DNA of 21,910 nucleotides from Pseudomonadota bacterium (GTDB taxonomy: Bacteria > Desulfobacterota > Syntrophia > Syntrophales > UBA5619): NCBI GenBank assembly GCA_018827585.1, contig JAHJXP010000269.1:1-21910 (forward strand), given 5' to 3'. Both the position numbers and the translations under genes were made by a program. This document shows, piece by piece, positions 7,589 through 15,101 of the stretch. Numbering within the stretch: position 1 is the stretch's first letter; the number at the start of each line of letters is the position of its first letter. Under the pieces are notes generated by a model. That model was given only the letters and a program-made list of their open reading frames with translations, ran no database searches and had not been told where the DNA came from.

Positions 7589-7842
7589 GTGCTCAAAGAA
7601 AAAATGAAATGCGCCGGTTATTGGTGCCACCTACAAAGCCTTAGCTTCCGATTTGCAATTGCGGTGAGGATTACTATTTGAACTGTAGTCTGTAAGATCC
7701 CTATGACCGGACCATCTGCTCCCCTCGTTTTGGGACATGCGAACAAATGGCCGCGAGCCACTCCGGAGTGTCGAAGACCTTCCGGTCTTTACCGCCTTTC
7801 TCTGAATAGATAGCAATTTAAAATTTCAAGGGGAGCGGGATC
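7589..7842. other. AT-richer gap with two adjacent perfect palindromes
   Basis: No convincing gene. Base composition drops from the GC-rich operon to a much more AT-rich sequence here. ACTCCGGAGT (7760-7769) and AAGACCTTCCGGTCTT (7774-7789) lie 4 nt apart, just downstream of the 3' end of the minus-strand TlpA-like gene. Neither is followed by a T-run on the minus strand, so they are not clear terminators. Confidence 0.4.
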
Positions 7843-8796
7843 TCAATCATGCTTGTGAATAGGTAATTCAATCCTCGCCTTTGCAGGTACGCATTCTTCG
7901 GAGTTATCCTTACAATAGCCATATTCGATCTTCAGATCGACCATGCCAGAATTTACAGATGACACGAAGAATAAAGTAAGCACAGGGGTACCGGGGAAAT
8001 AATCCATGTCTTCTTCTATACGAATATAAGGGGTTTGCGTAACCCATCTGACAGAACTGCTTTCACTTGGAGTGACGACTATCCCTCGCTTAGCTGATAA
8101 CTTCACTCCTTTCTCGGGAACGAATGCCAGACGAAGACTTGAATTCGGTTTGCCTTCTATAACTTCGACATCAACCCGGACTCCATCCGCAGGGAAGCTT
8201 AAGTGTCTTCGAGTTGTTATCGCTGACGTTTTGATAAGATCTTGAATACGTTCCAACCAATAATTCCACGGTTCCGTACCAGTCGACATTATGACGACGC
8301 CGTTCCGATCCAAGATTAGGGTCCGTGGGATGTTGGCAAAACGGACCATTGGGCGATCGCCGGAAGGTGTTGACATGTACAGTGGGACACTATAGCCGAG
8401 GGACCTCGCCCACCGCTTTGACTCATCAAAATCCTTTCTTGTGGTAAGAAACAGGAAAACTATTTCCTCATCAGTCTTTAGATCGTCATATAGATTCTGG
8501 ATAGATGGCATTTCTCTCTGACAAGGTATGCACCAAGATGCCCAGAAGTTTAAAAAAGCAATTTTGCCACGGTATTCTTGCAGCTCTTTCCTTTGACCCT
8601 GCTCATCTTGAAATACAAGATTTGGACATCGCATTCCTGCTTCAATGCCTATCGGGGCAGTTTCTGGTGTGGGGAAAGGGCGCAAGGGTGGAGGAGTGTA
8701 GGCACAGCTTGTTAGTAGGATTAAGCCAGAGACCAAGAAAGGAAGGAATAGAATGGCAATATTCGTATATACGAATGACCGTTTGTTCCTTGGCAT
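7843..8796 (-). CDS. TlpA-like thioredoxin-fold lipoprotein with C-terminal two-cysteine domain
   Basis: 317-aa exported thiol-disulfide protein. A basic start (MPRNKR) and hydrophobic segment end in the lipobox LTSC (28-31), so it is probably a membrane-anchored lipoprotein facing the periplasm. After a Pro-rich linker comes a TlpA/ResA-like domain with FLNFWASWCIPCQ (redox pair C89/C92), a cis-Pro loop (NIPRTLILDRNG) and about 200 residues of thioredoxin-like fold. The last ~120 residues form a second beta-rich segment containing YGYCKDNSEECVP, resembling the two-Cys region of DsbD-alpha/NHL-type thioredoxin proteins. Ribosome site CGGAG lies ~7 nt before the ATG. AT-rich codons set it apart from its neighbours and suggest transfer. 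It stands alone with no cytochrome-maturation genes nearby, so its partner is unknown. Confidence 0.8.
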   Translation of the reverse strand: MPRNKRSFVYTNIAILFLPFLVSGLILLTSCAYTPPPLRPFPTPETAPIGIEAGMRCPNLVFQDEQGQRKELQEYRGKIAFLNFWASWCIPCQREMPSIQNLYDDLKTDEEIVFLFLTTRKDFDESKRWARSLGYSVPLYMSTPSGDRPMVRFANIPRTLILDRNGVVIMSTGTEPWNYWLERIQDLIKTSAITTRRHLSFPADGVRVDVEVIEGKPNSSLRLAFVPEKGVKLSAKRGIVVTPSESSSVRWVTQTPYIRIEEDMDYFPGTPVLTLFFVSSVNSGMVDLKIEYGYCKDNSEECVPAKARIELPIHKHD

Positions 8797-8976
8797 CTTA
8801 AACTCCGTTGAATCTCCAGTGACTTGTCAGGCGAACTGTTCTGGGCCAGTCCATATTTCCCTTCAGCATGTTTATAAGGGATGGAACTTATTCAACGGCC
8901 TTTCATATTTTGCGCTTTACTATCACAATTTCCAGCTGAAATCTACAAAATTCAAGAATAATATCGACCTGTTTCT

Positions 8977-9045
8977 TTCAGGAAGCTATACGCCTCTTAC
9001 ATAAATAGAAAATTCGCTATCAAGATGTCACATCTTTCAACCAGA
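8977..9045. repeat. 69-bp direct repeat, copy A, flanking the toxin-antitoxin pair
   Basis: Starts TTCAGGAAGCTATACG and ends TTTCAACCAGA. It aligns without gaps to 9849-9917: the first 16 and last 11 bases are identical, with ~74% identity overall by hand count. It overlaps the last codons of the antitoxin gene. Confidence 0.65.
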
Positions 9046-9384
9046 ATTTGGGAAATTTCCTCTTTCTGTCTTCGCAGCAATGTTTTCAAATTGACTGATC
9101 TGAACGGACCCATCAGGAAATTTGGCGATGATTTCCAGGTCGCCTCCCATGGCCTTGATAAAATTTCTTAATGTGCTGATATACATGTCTGTCCGCTTTT
9201 CAAGCTTTGATACCGCAGCCTGCTTAACAGACAATATTTGTGCCAGCTGTTCCTGGCTTAAATTCCTGGCATGACGCAATTCCTGCAAAGGCATTGCATC
9301 AAGTAAGGCCTTTGTCTTCTCCGCTGCTTTTTTTCTTGCTGCGGGTTTCATTTTCTCTCTCAGTATAGAGTACGGTTTGCTCAT
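9037..9384 (-). CDS. XRE-family antitoxin (HigA-like)
   Basis: 115-aa helix-turn-helix protein expected to neutralise the toxin encoded just upstream and repress the shared promoter. The HTH covers about residues 35-62 (LRHARNLSQEQLAQIL, then VKQAAVSKLEKR), followed by DMYISTLRNFIKAMGGDLEIIAKFPDG, typical of HigA-type antitoxins partnered with RelE/HigB-like toxins. The lysine-rich N-terminal extension (residues 10-25) is typical of a flexible segment. The ATG overlaps the toxin stop codon (ATGA), implying coupled translation. Toxin-first order matches HigBA systems. AT-rich codon use and flanking direct repeats suggest the pair moved here as a unit. Confidence 0.85.
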   Translation of the reverse strand: MSKPYSILREKMKPAARKKAAEKTKALLDAMPLQELRHARNLSQEQLAQILSVKQAAVSKLEKRTDMYISTLRNFIKAMGGDLEIIAKFPDGSVQISQFENIAAKTERGNFPNSG

Positions 9385-9746
9385 AATGTGCCCCCTTGTT
9401 CATCTTTTAAAGACTTTAAATGTTCCTCATAAATTCTTTCAGCCAATGGCACGTATTGTTCGTACCAACGCGTACCGCCAGTCTTTCTGCCGCCAATAAG
9501 TAGGATGGCCATTCTGCGGGGATCGAAGGCATAAAGGATTCTATACGGTTTCCCTTTATGTTGAATTCTTAACTCCCTTATTGCGCCGTGCTTGGTCCCT
9601 TTGACATCCGAACTGTAGGGGTACGGCAGATGAGGTCCCTTTTCTGCCAATAAACCTACTACCGCGTCAATATCGATCTGTTCTTCCTCATCCAGACCAA
9701 TCCACCATGCTTCAAATTCGTCGGTATATTCAACTTCCCATGCCAT
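9381..9746 (-). CDS. HigB/RelE-like toxin (phage Gp49-like family)
   Basis: 121-aa putative ribosome-dependent mRNA endonuclease. It shows the family pattern: WEVEYTDEFEAWW at the N-terminus, LAEKGPHLPYPYSSDVKGTKHGAIRELR in the middle, then YRILYAFDPRRMAILLIGGRKTG and a C-terminal YEEHL helix. Basic residues in the RELR and AFDPRR strands fit the RNA-cleaving face of RelE-fold toxins. ATG 9746 (MAWEVEY) is chosen as start because it matches family N-termini. A TTG at 9776 would lie inside the predicted promoter. No ribosome site precedes ATG 9746, and the predicted transcript start falls on it, so the message may be leaderless. First gene of a two-gene unit with the antitoxin. Confidence 0.85.
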   Translation of the reverse strand: MAWEVEYTDEFEAWWIGLDEEEQIDIDAVVGLLAEKGPHLPYPYSSDVKGTKHGAIRELRIQHKGKPYRILYAFDPRRMAILLIGGRKTGGTRWYEQYVPLAERIYEEHLKSLKDEQGGTL

Positions 9747-9752
9747 AGATGG

Positions 9753-9781
9753 AATATAACCTCTAAGGAATATCAAGTCAA
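9753..9781 (-). promoter_or_regulatory. Promoter of the toxin-antitoxin operon
   Basis: Minus strand TTGACT (9781-9776), 17-nt spacer, TATATT (9758-9753). The expected transcript start lies at about 9746, on the toxin ATG. No clear palindromic operator was found within it. Confidence 0.6.
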
Positions 9782-9848
9782 CAGTTATTTACAACGATGA
9801 ATGCCGTTTGTAATGATGTAGGCCTATCAAAATCATCGGATGCTTGAC

Positions 9849-9917
9849 TTCAGGAAGCTATACGTATTTTGCATAATTTGAAAAATCACCTTCCAAAATC
9901 AGCATGTTTCAACCAGA
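9849..9917. repeat. 69-bp direct repeat, copy B, flanking the toxin-antitoxin pair
   Basis: Same orientation and length as 8977-9045. It marks the upstream edge of the toxin-antitoxin segment and the return to GC-rich sequence. The following 9918-10039 stretch holds no recognisable gene. Confidence 0.65.
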
Positions 9918-10039
9918 GATACTCAAAAACCCGGAAAAATCCCAAGGATTGTTTTATTGGCTCGGTTTGCCCCGGGTCGTGATGTGGGGCGGCGTGGGCC
10001 GGGACAGGCGTTCGGCCCTGGTTGCGGCGGAAGTACGGC

Positions 10040-10534
10040 CTAGCTGCCGATCTTGGCGAGAATGGCCCGGGCGAACTCCCTCCCGTCGGCGAGGTCGGCA
10101 TCGTTGGGATGTTCGCAGGCCCCTTGGGCCTCCTGCGCCCAAGCGCGGTGCTCCGCGAGATTTGTCAATCTCTCGATGACCTTGGGATCGACCCGACCCC
10201 GGACGCCGAATGTCCCCAGGACCTTCGCCCGGGAGGCGAGACCGATTGCATGTTCGATGGCCTGCTTGGGAAGATGGCCGCCCCTGAGGGAGCCGTGGGT
10301 GCAGAAGAAGGCGATGTTCTGCCCGGCGGGCAGATTCTTGAAGAAGAAATGGATTTTGGCGGGCACGCTGTGGGCTTGGACGGGAAAGCCCACAAAGATG
10401 ATATCATAGCCCTCTGCGCTCTTGACGTCCCCGATGGGGAGGATTTCCTTCTCAATGTGAAGCGCTTCGTAGATGGCGCGCGCCAGCTTTTCGGTGTTGC
10501 CGGTCTGAGAGTAGTAGGTGACCAAAGCCTTCAT
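10040..10534 (-). CDS. Flavodoxin-family protein
   Basis: 164-aa cytoplasmic FMN-binding electron carrier or flavodoxin-fold reductase. The N-terminal strand-loop MKALVTYYSQTGNTEKLA contains the FMN phosphate-binding loop SQTGNT (residues 9-14). GYDIIFVGFPVQAHSVPAKIHFF and IAFFCTHGSLRGG match the second and third flavin-contacting regions, where a Pro/His loop replaces the usual Trp/Tyr. The start at 10534 is chosen because the flavodoxin fold begins there and AAGGA sits 5 nt upstream; an upstream in-frame start would add 21 unrelated residues. It lies 100 nt downstream of the lipoprotein gene on the same strand, possibly co-transcribed. The redox partner is not evident. Confidence 0.87.
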   Translation of the reverse strand: MKALVTYYSQTGNTEKLARAIYEALHIEKEILPIGDVKSAEGYDIIFVGFPVQAHSVPAKIHFFFKNLPAGQNIAFFCTHGSLRGGHLPKQAIEHAIGLASRAKVLGTFGVRGRVDPKVIERLTNLAEHRAWAQEAQGACEHPNDADLADGREFARAILAKIGS

Positions 10535-10634
10535 GGCTTCCTTGCCTCCTCTGGGAGATTTAGCCGAACCCTTACCGGATTTACTTGCGAATTGCAAGAC
10601 ACAAACAACCGGATAGCCTGAACCTCAGCGTGTC

Positions 10635-11129
10635 TCAGCTATCATTGTCTTCCCTGATCTCGATCTTTTCGTAGATTTCGAGTGGGGGGGTATCGATCCG
10701 AACGGTTCCGTCCTCCTGCATGCGGATGAAGGTTCGGGCCGAAAGGATCGAATACCAGACGCCGATCGGCCGGCCCTGATCGTCCGATATTTCGAATCCG
10801 TATTGGAACTGTTGGTACTCGGAGGCCTTGGCCTGCATGAAACCGACGATTTCCTTCATGAGGATCGGGGTCATCGAGACCCTCTTCCAGAGGGTCCCCG
10901 GATCGAGACGGTGGTCCCGATGCAATCCCATGAGGGCATTGGGGTAGAGGTCAGAACCGCTGATGTAGTAGTTCAATTCGCCGTTGACACGGTAATTTTC
11001 AAAAGCCCGGGTTGTCTCCCCGTCGGGGTTGATCCGGCCGTAGTTTCGGAAGAGGGTCCCGGTGCAGGCCGCGGCGCCCAGGCACAGCAGGGTCGCCAGA
11101 ATCATAACGACGAGTCGTCGCATGGTCAT
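10635..11129 (-). CDS. Small predicted lipoprotein of unknown function
   Basis: 164-aa protein not recognised beyond its export signal. MRR followed by a hydrophobic stretch ends in LGAAAC, a lipobox, so it should be lipid-anchored. The mature part has no Cys pair or known motif. It contains an aromatic-rich segment (YRVNGELNYYISGSDLYPNALMGL) and a C-terminal acidic stretch ending EDNDS. The segment YPNALMGLHRDHRLDPGTLW is conserved-looking but not assigned. AAGGAGGAAAAGG lies directly before the ATG ACC ATG start; the second ATG is an alternative. It heads a possible two-gene unit with flavodoxin and diverges from the membrane protein at 11290. Confidence 0.75.
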   Translation of the reverse strand: MTMRRLVVMILATLLCLGAAACTGTLFRNYGRINPDGETTRAFENYRVNGELNYYISGSDLYPNALMGLHRDHRLDPGTLWKRVSMTPILMKEIVGFMQAKASEYQQFQYGFEISDDQGRPIGVWYSILSARTFIRMQEDGTVRIDTPPLEIYEKIEIREDNDS

Positions 11130-11211
11130 CCTTTTCCTCCTTGTATGGATGGCAAACGCCGGGGGAGAATCCCCCGCTTTTCTCTTTAATCACCAAAAGA
11201 TACGAATCCCC

Positions 11212-11240
11212 TTGACATATTGTGGAAGAACGAAGATAAT
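11212..11240 (+). promoter_or_regulatory. Promoter of the small membrane protein gene
   Basis: TTGACA (11212-11217), 17-nt spacer, GATAAT (11235-11240). Predicted start near 11247, about 43 nt before the ATG at 11290. Confidence 0.65.
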
Positions 11241-11289
11241 TCCTCAATAATGGAACGAGGGTAGAGATCTGATTGCGGGAGGTGCGCCT

Positions 11290-11574
11290 ATGGAGTTTCT
11301 CAAATCGGAGTTTTTTACATCCACCCAGTTGGCCGTTCCCCTTTCTCACGTGGTTCTGCTGTTGATCCTGAGCACAGGCGCCCTGCTTTTCGGCCGCATC
11401 AAACTTGCCATGATCATCAACTATTGTTTTACGCTCTACTGGGGCTTCATCTTCAATATCGACCTCTTCAGCACCGAGGGATTGTTGAAACTCAACGCCT
11501 ACACCCTGCTCTACTTCGGTTTTGGCCTGATCATCCTGATCCTGGCGCTGATCGGACTCTTGCATCGCGAATAA
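11290..11574 (+). CDS. Small three-helix inner-membrane protein, unknown function
   Basis: 94-aa protein made almost entirely of hydrophobic helices: about residues 14-35 (LAVPLSHVVLLLILSTGALLF), 38-58 (LAMIINYCFTLYWGFIFNI) and 71-91 (YTLLYFGFGLIILILALIGLL), ending in HRE. No enzymatic motif. GGGAGGTG precedes the ATG at good spacing and a consensus-like promoter lies upstream, so it is very likely a real gene. It stands alone, diverging from the lipoprotein and converging on the M16C peptidase. After the stop, GGAC-N7-GTCC plus six T (11582-11602) could be a weak terminator that also overlaps a repeat arm. Confidence 0.8.
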   Translation: MEFLKSEFFTSTQLAVPLSHVVLLLILSTGALLFGRIKLAMIINYCFTLYWGFIFNIDLFSTEGLLKLNAYTLLYFGFGLIILILALIGLLHRE

Positions 11575-11593
11575 GCGGCTCGGACCGGATTTG

Positions 11594-11613
11594 TCCTTTT
11601 TTACGAAGCCGTC
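11594..11613. repeat. Single arm of the palindromic repeat at the 3' end of the peptidase gene
   Basis: On the minus strand GACGGCTTCGTAAAAAAGGA, near-identical to the left end of repeat copy 2 (14773). It supplies the last residues Thr-Ala-Ser and the TAA stop of the peptidase gene. No second arm follows. Confidence 0.6.
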
Positions 11614-14570
11614 AGTTTTTCCAGCGTCATTTCCATTGTTAAAACCTCGTTGGCCTGCTTCAGGCGTTCCTCTGCGGCGCAAACTGCAATGACCTCCGCT
11701 CCGGCCGCCGGCGCGAGATGGCGTTGGGCGGTTTCCCGAATTACTTCCGGCGTAATATTGAGAACATCGCTGCGGAAACGGCTCCGGACAGCGTCGGTCA
11801 GGGCGGAGAACTCCCTGATCAGGGCCGTGTATCCCCTGCCGGCGGGATCGAGCGGCCTGTCCAAGGCGCCGATTGCGCCGATCACGGCCTTATCCAACTC
11901 TTCCGGTTCGATCCGGCCCGTCCGGACGGAATCCACGGCATCCCGATAGGCATTCAGGGTCTCCACCAGGTGGGGATCCCGATAGGAGAGAAAGGCGAAC
12001 AGACCGGTCACCGGGTCGTACCGGCAGGAACCGCCGTAGGCGCCGCCCTGGACCCGGATGCGGCGGTAGAGATAGCCGTTGGAAAGTTTCCGCGCCAGGA
12101 CGAAGAGGGCGGCGGAGAGCGGATCGGCATAGGGAGGCGCCGCGAGCACCTTGGCCACGTAACAGACCTGGGCCGGGATGGCGATCCCGATGTGGGTGCG
12201 GCTGCGGGTCGGTTCCGTCGTCGCGCCTGCCGGGTTTCCCTCCGGCAGGGCTTGGATCAATCCATTCGCGGCGCCGACGAGCCCCTTGAGTCCTTCAGCA
12301 TCGGCCGTCATATTCAGCAGCAGCCGTTTCCGGACGAAGACGATCTCCCTCAGGCGCATCATCTTCTCCCGGAGATCTTCCCGGATCTCGTTCAGACGGT
12401 CGGCGGTTCCGGAGATGAACCGGAGCTGAGTCCTCCCGTGCCATTGCTCATTCCGCCAGGCCGGCAGGGAAAGGGAAGCCGCCGCGGCCATCTGGGCGAA
12501 GAGATGACCGGAGGGGATCACCGCGGCGTGGAGACCGTTTTTCTCCTCGAGGATAAGATCCCGCATCCGGGCGTCGTCGGTCAGATCCCCCTCCGTCAGG
12601 ATGTCCCGCATGATCCCGAGGGCCTCATCCGTGTTCCGGTAGAGCGCCTTCACGGAGAAGATCAGCTTCTGCCAGGTTCCGCTCCCGTCGGCGGTCAGGC
12701 CGGCGGCGAGGCCGGCGCCCAGCCCGCCGGTCCGCAGGGCGATCCGCTTTGCCATCTCCTCGTAAGAAAGCCCCGCGGCCCCCATCTGGACGGTGAGATT
12801 GCCTAACAGCGGGAGATAGGTCTGCAAGTCTTCTGGGACGTCGGAGACATCGAAGGCCAGATCGAGATAGGCGATCCCGTTGGTGAACAGATCATGGGTC
12901 AGGACGGGAACGCCCTCGATGCCCGCCCTGTCGGTGGGGATCTTTTCGATCTCGCGGGAGATGTCGCTGATCTTGAGCTTCGGCAGGGTCGCGGCCGCCT
13001 CGGGTGAATCCGGTTGCGTCTGAAACTGTTTCAGCATCAGGGTTTCCTGCCGGATCCGCTCTTGTTCCTCCGGAGAAAGGGAAGCCGCGAGACGGGCCAT
13101 GCGCTCACGGTCCGCCTGCTCCCGTTCTTTCTGGAATGTCCTGCTCGGCTCCACGACGGAGAGGAGGCGGTGGGGATTTTCGAGCAGCCAGCTCCGGACG
13201 ACCTCCTGGAAGAGGGCGGGGTTGGCATCCCATTTCCGGCGGATTTCCCGGATCGTGCGGGGAAAGTTCAGTTCCCTGAGGGGGTCCCCGCCGTAGAGCC
13301 AGGCGTGGTAGGCCCGCCCCAGCAGGACAATGCCGTAAGGGTAGGAGCTGCGGACCATCTCCCGGCCGTGGAATTCCACCTGGTGGAGGGTGCCCTCGAT
13401 CAGCTTGCGGTCGAAACCGTCTTCGGCGGTCTTTTTCAGGGTGTCAAGGATCAGGGCCTCGATTCGCGGGGTCTTGTCCGGGTCGGTCCCCCGCAGGCCT
13501 ACGGCGAAGGCGATCTGTCTCAGGTCCCGCTCCAGCCCGGTGACCGGCGAAAGATCTTCCCCGAGGCCGGAATCGATGAGGGCCTTCCGGAGCGGAGCGG
13601 CGGCGCTGCCGACAAGAAGATCGGCGACGATCGTCAGCAGCATTGCCGTCTCGCCGTCGGTGTTTTCCGCCGTCATCCAGGCCATGTTGACCGAGGTTTT
13701 CCCGGCCGGTTTCTCCTCCGGGTCGATGGGATAGAAGCGATGGACGGACCGCGGCTTGCGCCAGCGCCGCTGAAGCCCGACGGACGAATCGACCGCGACG
13801 CGCGTGAATTCTCCCAGCAGCCCCGCGAGAAAGGCAAGATGTTCCGCCGTCGGGATATCCCCGTAGAGAAAAAAGCGGGCGTTCGTCGGCGAATAGAAGG
13901 TACGATGAAATTCCCTGAACTGTTCGTAGGTCAGGGCGGGGATCGCCTCCGGGTCGCCGCCGGAGTCGCAGGAATAGGGCGTTTCCGGGTAGAGATTTTC
14001 CTGGAGGGCCTTGTACATCAGGGTGTCCGGCGAGGAGTAGGCGCCCTTCATCTCGTTATAGACGATGCCGGAGACGGTCAGTTCGCCATTCGCGGCGAAT
14101 TCCAGATGGTGGCCTTCCTGGAGGAAGGTCTCTCTCAGGAGCCGCGGTCGGAAGACCAGGTCGGCATAGACCCGGGCAAGATTGAAGAAGTCTTTCTTCT
14201 CCTGGCTGGCGACCGGATAGATCGTCTTATCGGGGTAGGTGAAGGCGTTGATGAAGGTCTGTAGCGTCCCCCGGAGGAGTTCGTTGAAGACGTCCTTCAG
14301 CGGGTAATGCTCGGAACCGGCCAGGACGGAGTGCTCGAGAATGTGGGGGACGCCGGTAGAATCCCGCGGCGGCGTCCGGAAGCCGACGGAGAAGAGGTTC
14401 TCCTTGTCGCTGCAGTGGACATGCAGGAGCTTCGCCCCCGTCTTTTCATGTTCCACCTCGTAGGCGGTGATCCGGATCTCCGGGATCTGCTCGACCCGCA
14501 GTATCTGAAAACCGTGCCGCGTTTCTCCGGCGGCGAGCGTCGGGGGCGGACAGGCGGTTTTTACATTCAT
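11601..14570 (-). CDS. M16C-family zinc peptidase (presequence protease/falcilysin type)
   Basis: 989-aa inverzincin protease that degrades peptides in a closed two-half chamber. The inverted zinc motif HILEH is at residues 76-80 (H76, E79, H80) and the downstream glutamate region VYNEMKGAYSSPD supplies the third ligand. SEHYPLKDVFNELLRGTLQTFINAFTYPD follows the zinc motif as in PreP/Cym1 proteins. The M16C-associated middle domain and inactive C-terminal half (RVQGGAYGGSCRYDPVTGLFAFLSYRDP) are present, so the length is complete. No signal peptide, so probably cytoplasmic. The start at 14570 is chosen because GAAAGG lies ~7 nt upstream; an ATG at 14639 would add 23 unconserved residues. The last three residues and stop come from a repeat arm. 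Monocistronic. Confidence 0.93.
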   Translation of the reverse strand: MNVKTACPPPTLAAGETRHGFQILRVEQIPEIRITAYEVEHEKTGAKLLHVHCSDKENLFSVGFRTPPRDSTGVPHILEHSVLAGSEHYPLKDVFNELLRGTLQTFINAFTYPDKTIYPVASQEKKDFFNLARVYADLVFRPRLLRETFLQEGHHLEFAANGELTVSGIVYNEMKGAYSSPDTLMYKALQENLYPETPYSCDSGGDPEAIPALTYEQFREFHRTFYSPTNARFFLYGDIPTAEHLAFLAGLLGEFTRVAVDSSVGLQRRWRKPRSVHRFYPIDPEEKPAGKTSVNMAWMTAENTDGETAMLLTIVADLLVGSAAAPLRKALIDSGLGEDLSPVTGLERDLRQIAFAVGLRGTDPDKTPRIEALILDTLKKTAEDGFDRKLIEGTLHQVEFHGREMVRSSYPYGIVLLGRAYHAWLYGGDPLRELNFPRTIREIRRKWDANPALFQEVVRSWLLENPHRLLSVVEPSRTFQKEREQADRERMARLAASLSPEEQERIRQETLMLKQFQTQPDSPEAAATLPKLKISDISREIEKIPTDRAGIEGVPVLTHDLFTNGIAYLDLAFDVSDVPEDLQTYLPLLGNLTVQMGAAGLSYEEMAKRIALRTGGLGAGLAAGLTADGSGTWQKLIFSVKALYRNTDEALGIMRDILTEGDLTDDARMRDLILEEKNGLHAAVIPSGHLFAQMAAAASLSLPAWRNEQWHGRTQLRFISGTADRLNEIREDLREKMMRLREIVFVRKRLLLNMTADAEGLKGLVGAANGLIQALPEGNPAGATTEPTRSRTHIGIAIPAQVCYVAKVLAAPPYADPLSAALFVLARKLSNGYLYRRIRVQGGAYGGSCRYDPVTGLFAFLSYRDPHLVETLNAYRDAVDSVRTGRIEPEELDKAVIGAIGALDRPLDPAGRGYTALIREFSALTDAVRSRFRSDVLNITPEVIRETAQRHLAPAAGAEVIAVCAAEERLKQANEVLTMEMTLEKLTAS

Positions 14571-14772
14571 TGTTTTTCCTTTCGATAGCAGGGTGGCTAA
14601 AAATGCATCGGAACTAACCGATTTCTGATCTTCTACCATAAGAACGTTTCATGAGTAAAGATGGTAAAAATCCGTTTGCGCATCTCGCCACGGCCCGGGC
14701 GGCAATCAAGATCTGCAAAAAAGAAGCAGTTCAGCAATCATGAAGTCGATTTTATCCTGTTTCGTCATTCCT
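14571..14772. other. Intergenic region upstream of the peptidase; possible 30-codon ORF
   Basis: No recognised gene. A 30-aa frame (14651-14743, plus) reads MSKDGKNPFAHLATARAAI and ends in QQS. It lacks a visible ribosome site, so it is not called as a gene. The peptidase promoter should lie here but no strong match was picked out. Confidence 0.3.
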
Positions 14773-14918
14773 GACGGCTTCGTAAAAAGTCCGGATGCTG
14801 CGCTAAAGCTTCACTCTTCCCCTGCTTTCGCAGGGGCAGGCTTATTGCGGCGTACGTCTATGTACGCCGCATTCCTCAGGGTTCGCGCGCCTTGCCTGCG
14901 GAACTTTTTACGAGGCCT
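14773..14918. repeat. Long palindromic intergenic repeat, copy 2, with an extra internal hairpin
   Basis: Left arm GACGGCTTCGTAAAAAGTCC. The central GCGGCGTACG and TGTACGCCGC pair, and the right arm ends CTTTTTACGAGGCCTC. About 21 nt longer than the other copies because of an inserted hairpin CCCCTGC-TTTC-GCAGGGG (14819-14836) in the left half only. It lies between the peptidase and LarA-like genes. Confidence 0.8.
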
Positions 14919-14950
14919 CAGAAATGGAAGGACTGATCTGAAATTAAGAC

Positions 14951-14984
14951 TTGCCTTTTCCCCGGGTGAAAAATATGATCACCC
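14951..14984 (+). promoter_or_regulatory. Promoter and overlapping inverted repeat before the LarA-like gene
   Basis: TTGCCT (14951-14956), 17-nt spacer, TATGAT (14974-14979). A perfect 6-bp inverted repeat GGGTGA-N9-TCACCC (14964-14984), with an AT-only core except one G, covers the -10 element, as expected for a repressor operator. The predicted transcript start near 14986 leaves a leader of ~115 nt. Confidence 0.55.
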
Positions 14985-15101
14985 CTGGTGAGCTATCAAT
15001 AAGTGATTTCACGGCGGCGCCGTCCAGGGTAGAAATGAACATGACAACATTCAAAGATATCAGTGTGTTGGCTTTGAAGCCCATGATTTCAGGAGGTTCT
15101 T

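Noticed and set aside
8977..9917. Integron gene cassette with attC sites around the toxin-antitoxin pair
   Set aside because: The flanking repeats do not show clear RYYYAAC/GTTRRRY cores or an integrase gene, so only a direct-repeat bracket is claimed.
11161..11175. GGGGGAGAATCCCCC hairpin followed by a T-rich stretch, as a terminator
   Set aside because: It lies between two diverging genes, so no transcript from a seen gene would end there; the stem is only 5 bp.
11718..14264. Long plus-strand frames opposite the M16C peptidase
   Set aside because: Low-complexity composition and no motif; the minus-strand peptidase with HxxEH is clearly the real gene.
14651..14743. 30-codon ORF upstream of the peptidase on the plus strand
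   Set aside because: Lysine-rich and plausible in composition, but no ribosome site or promoter was seen; too short to support.
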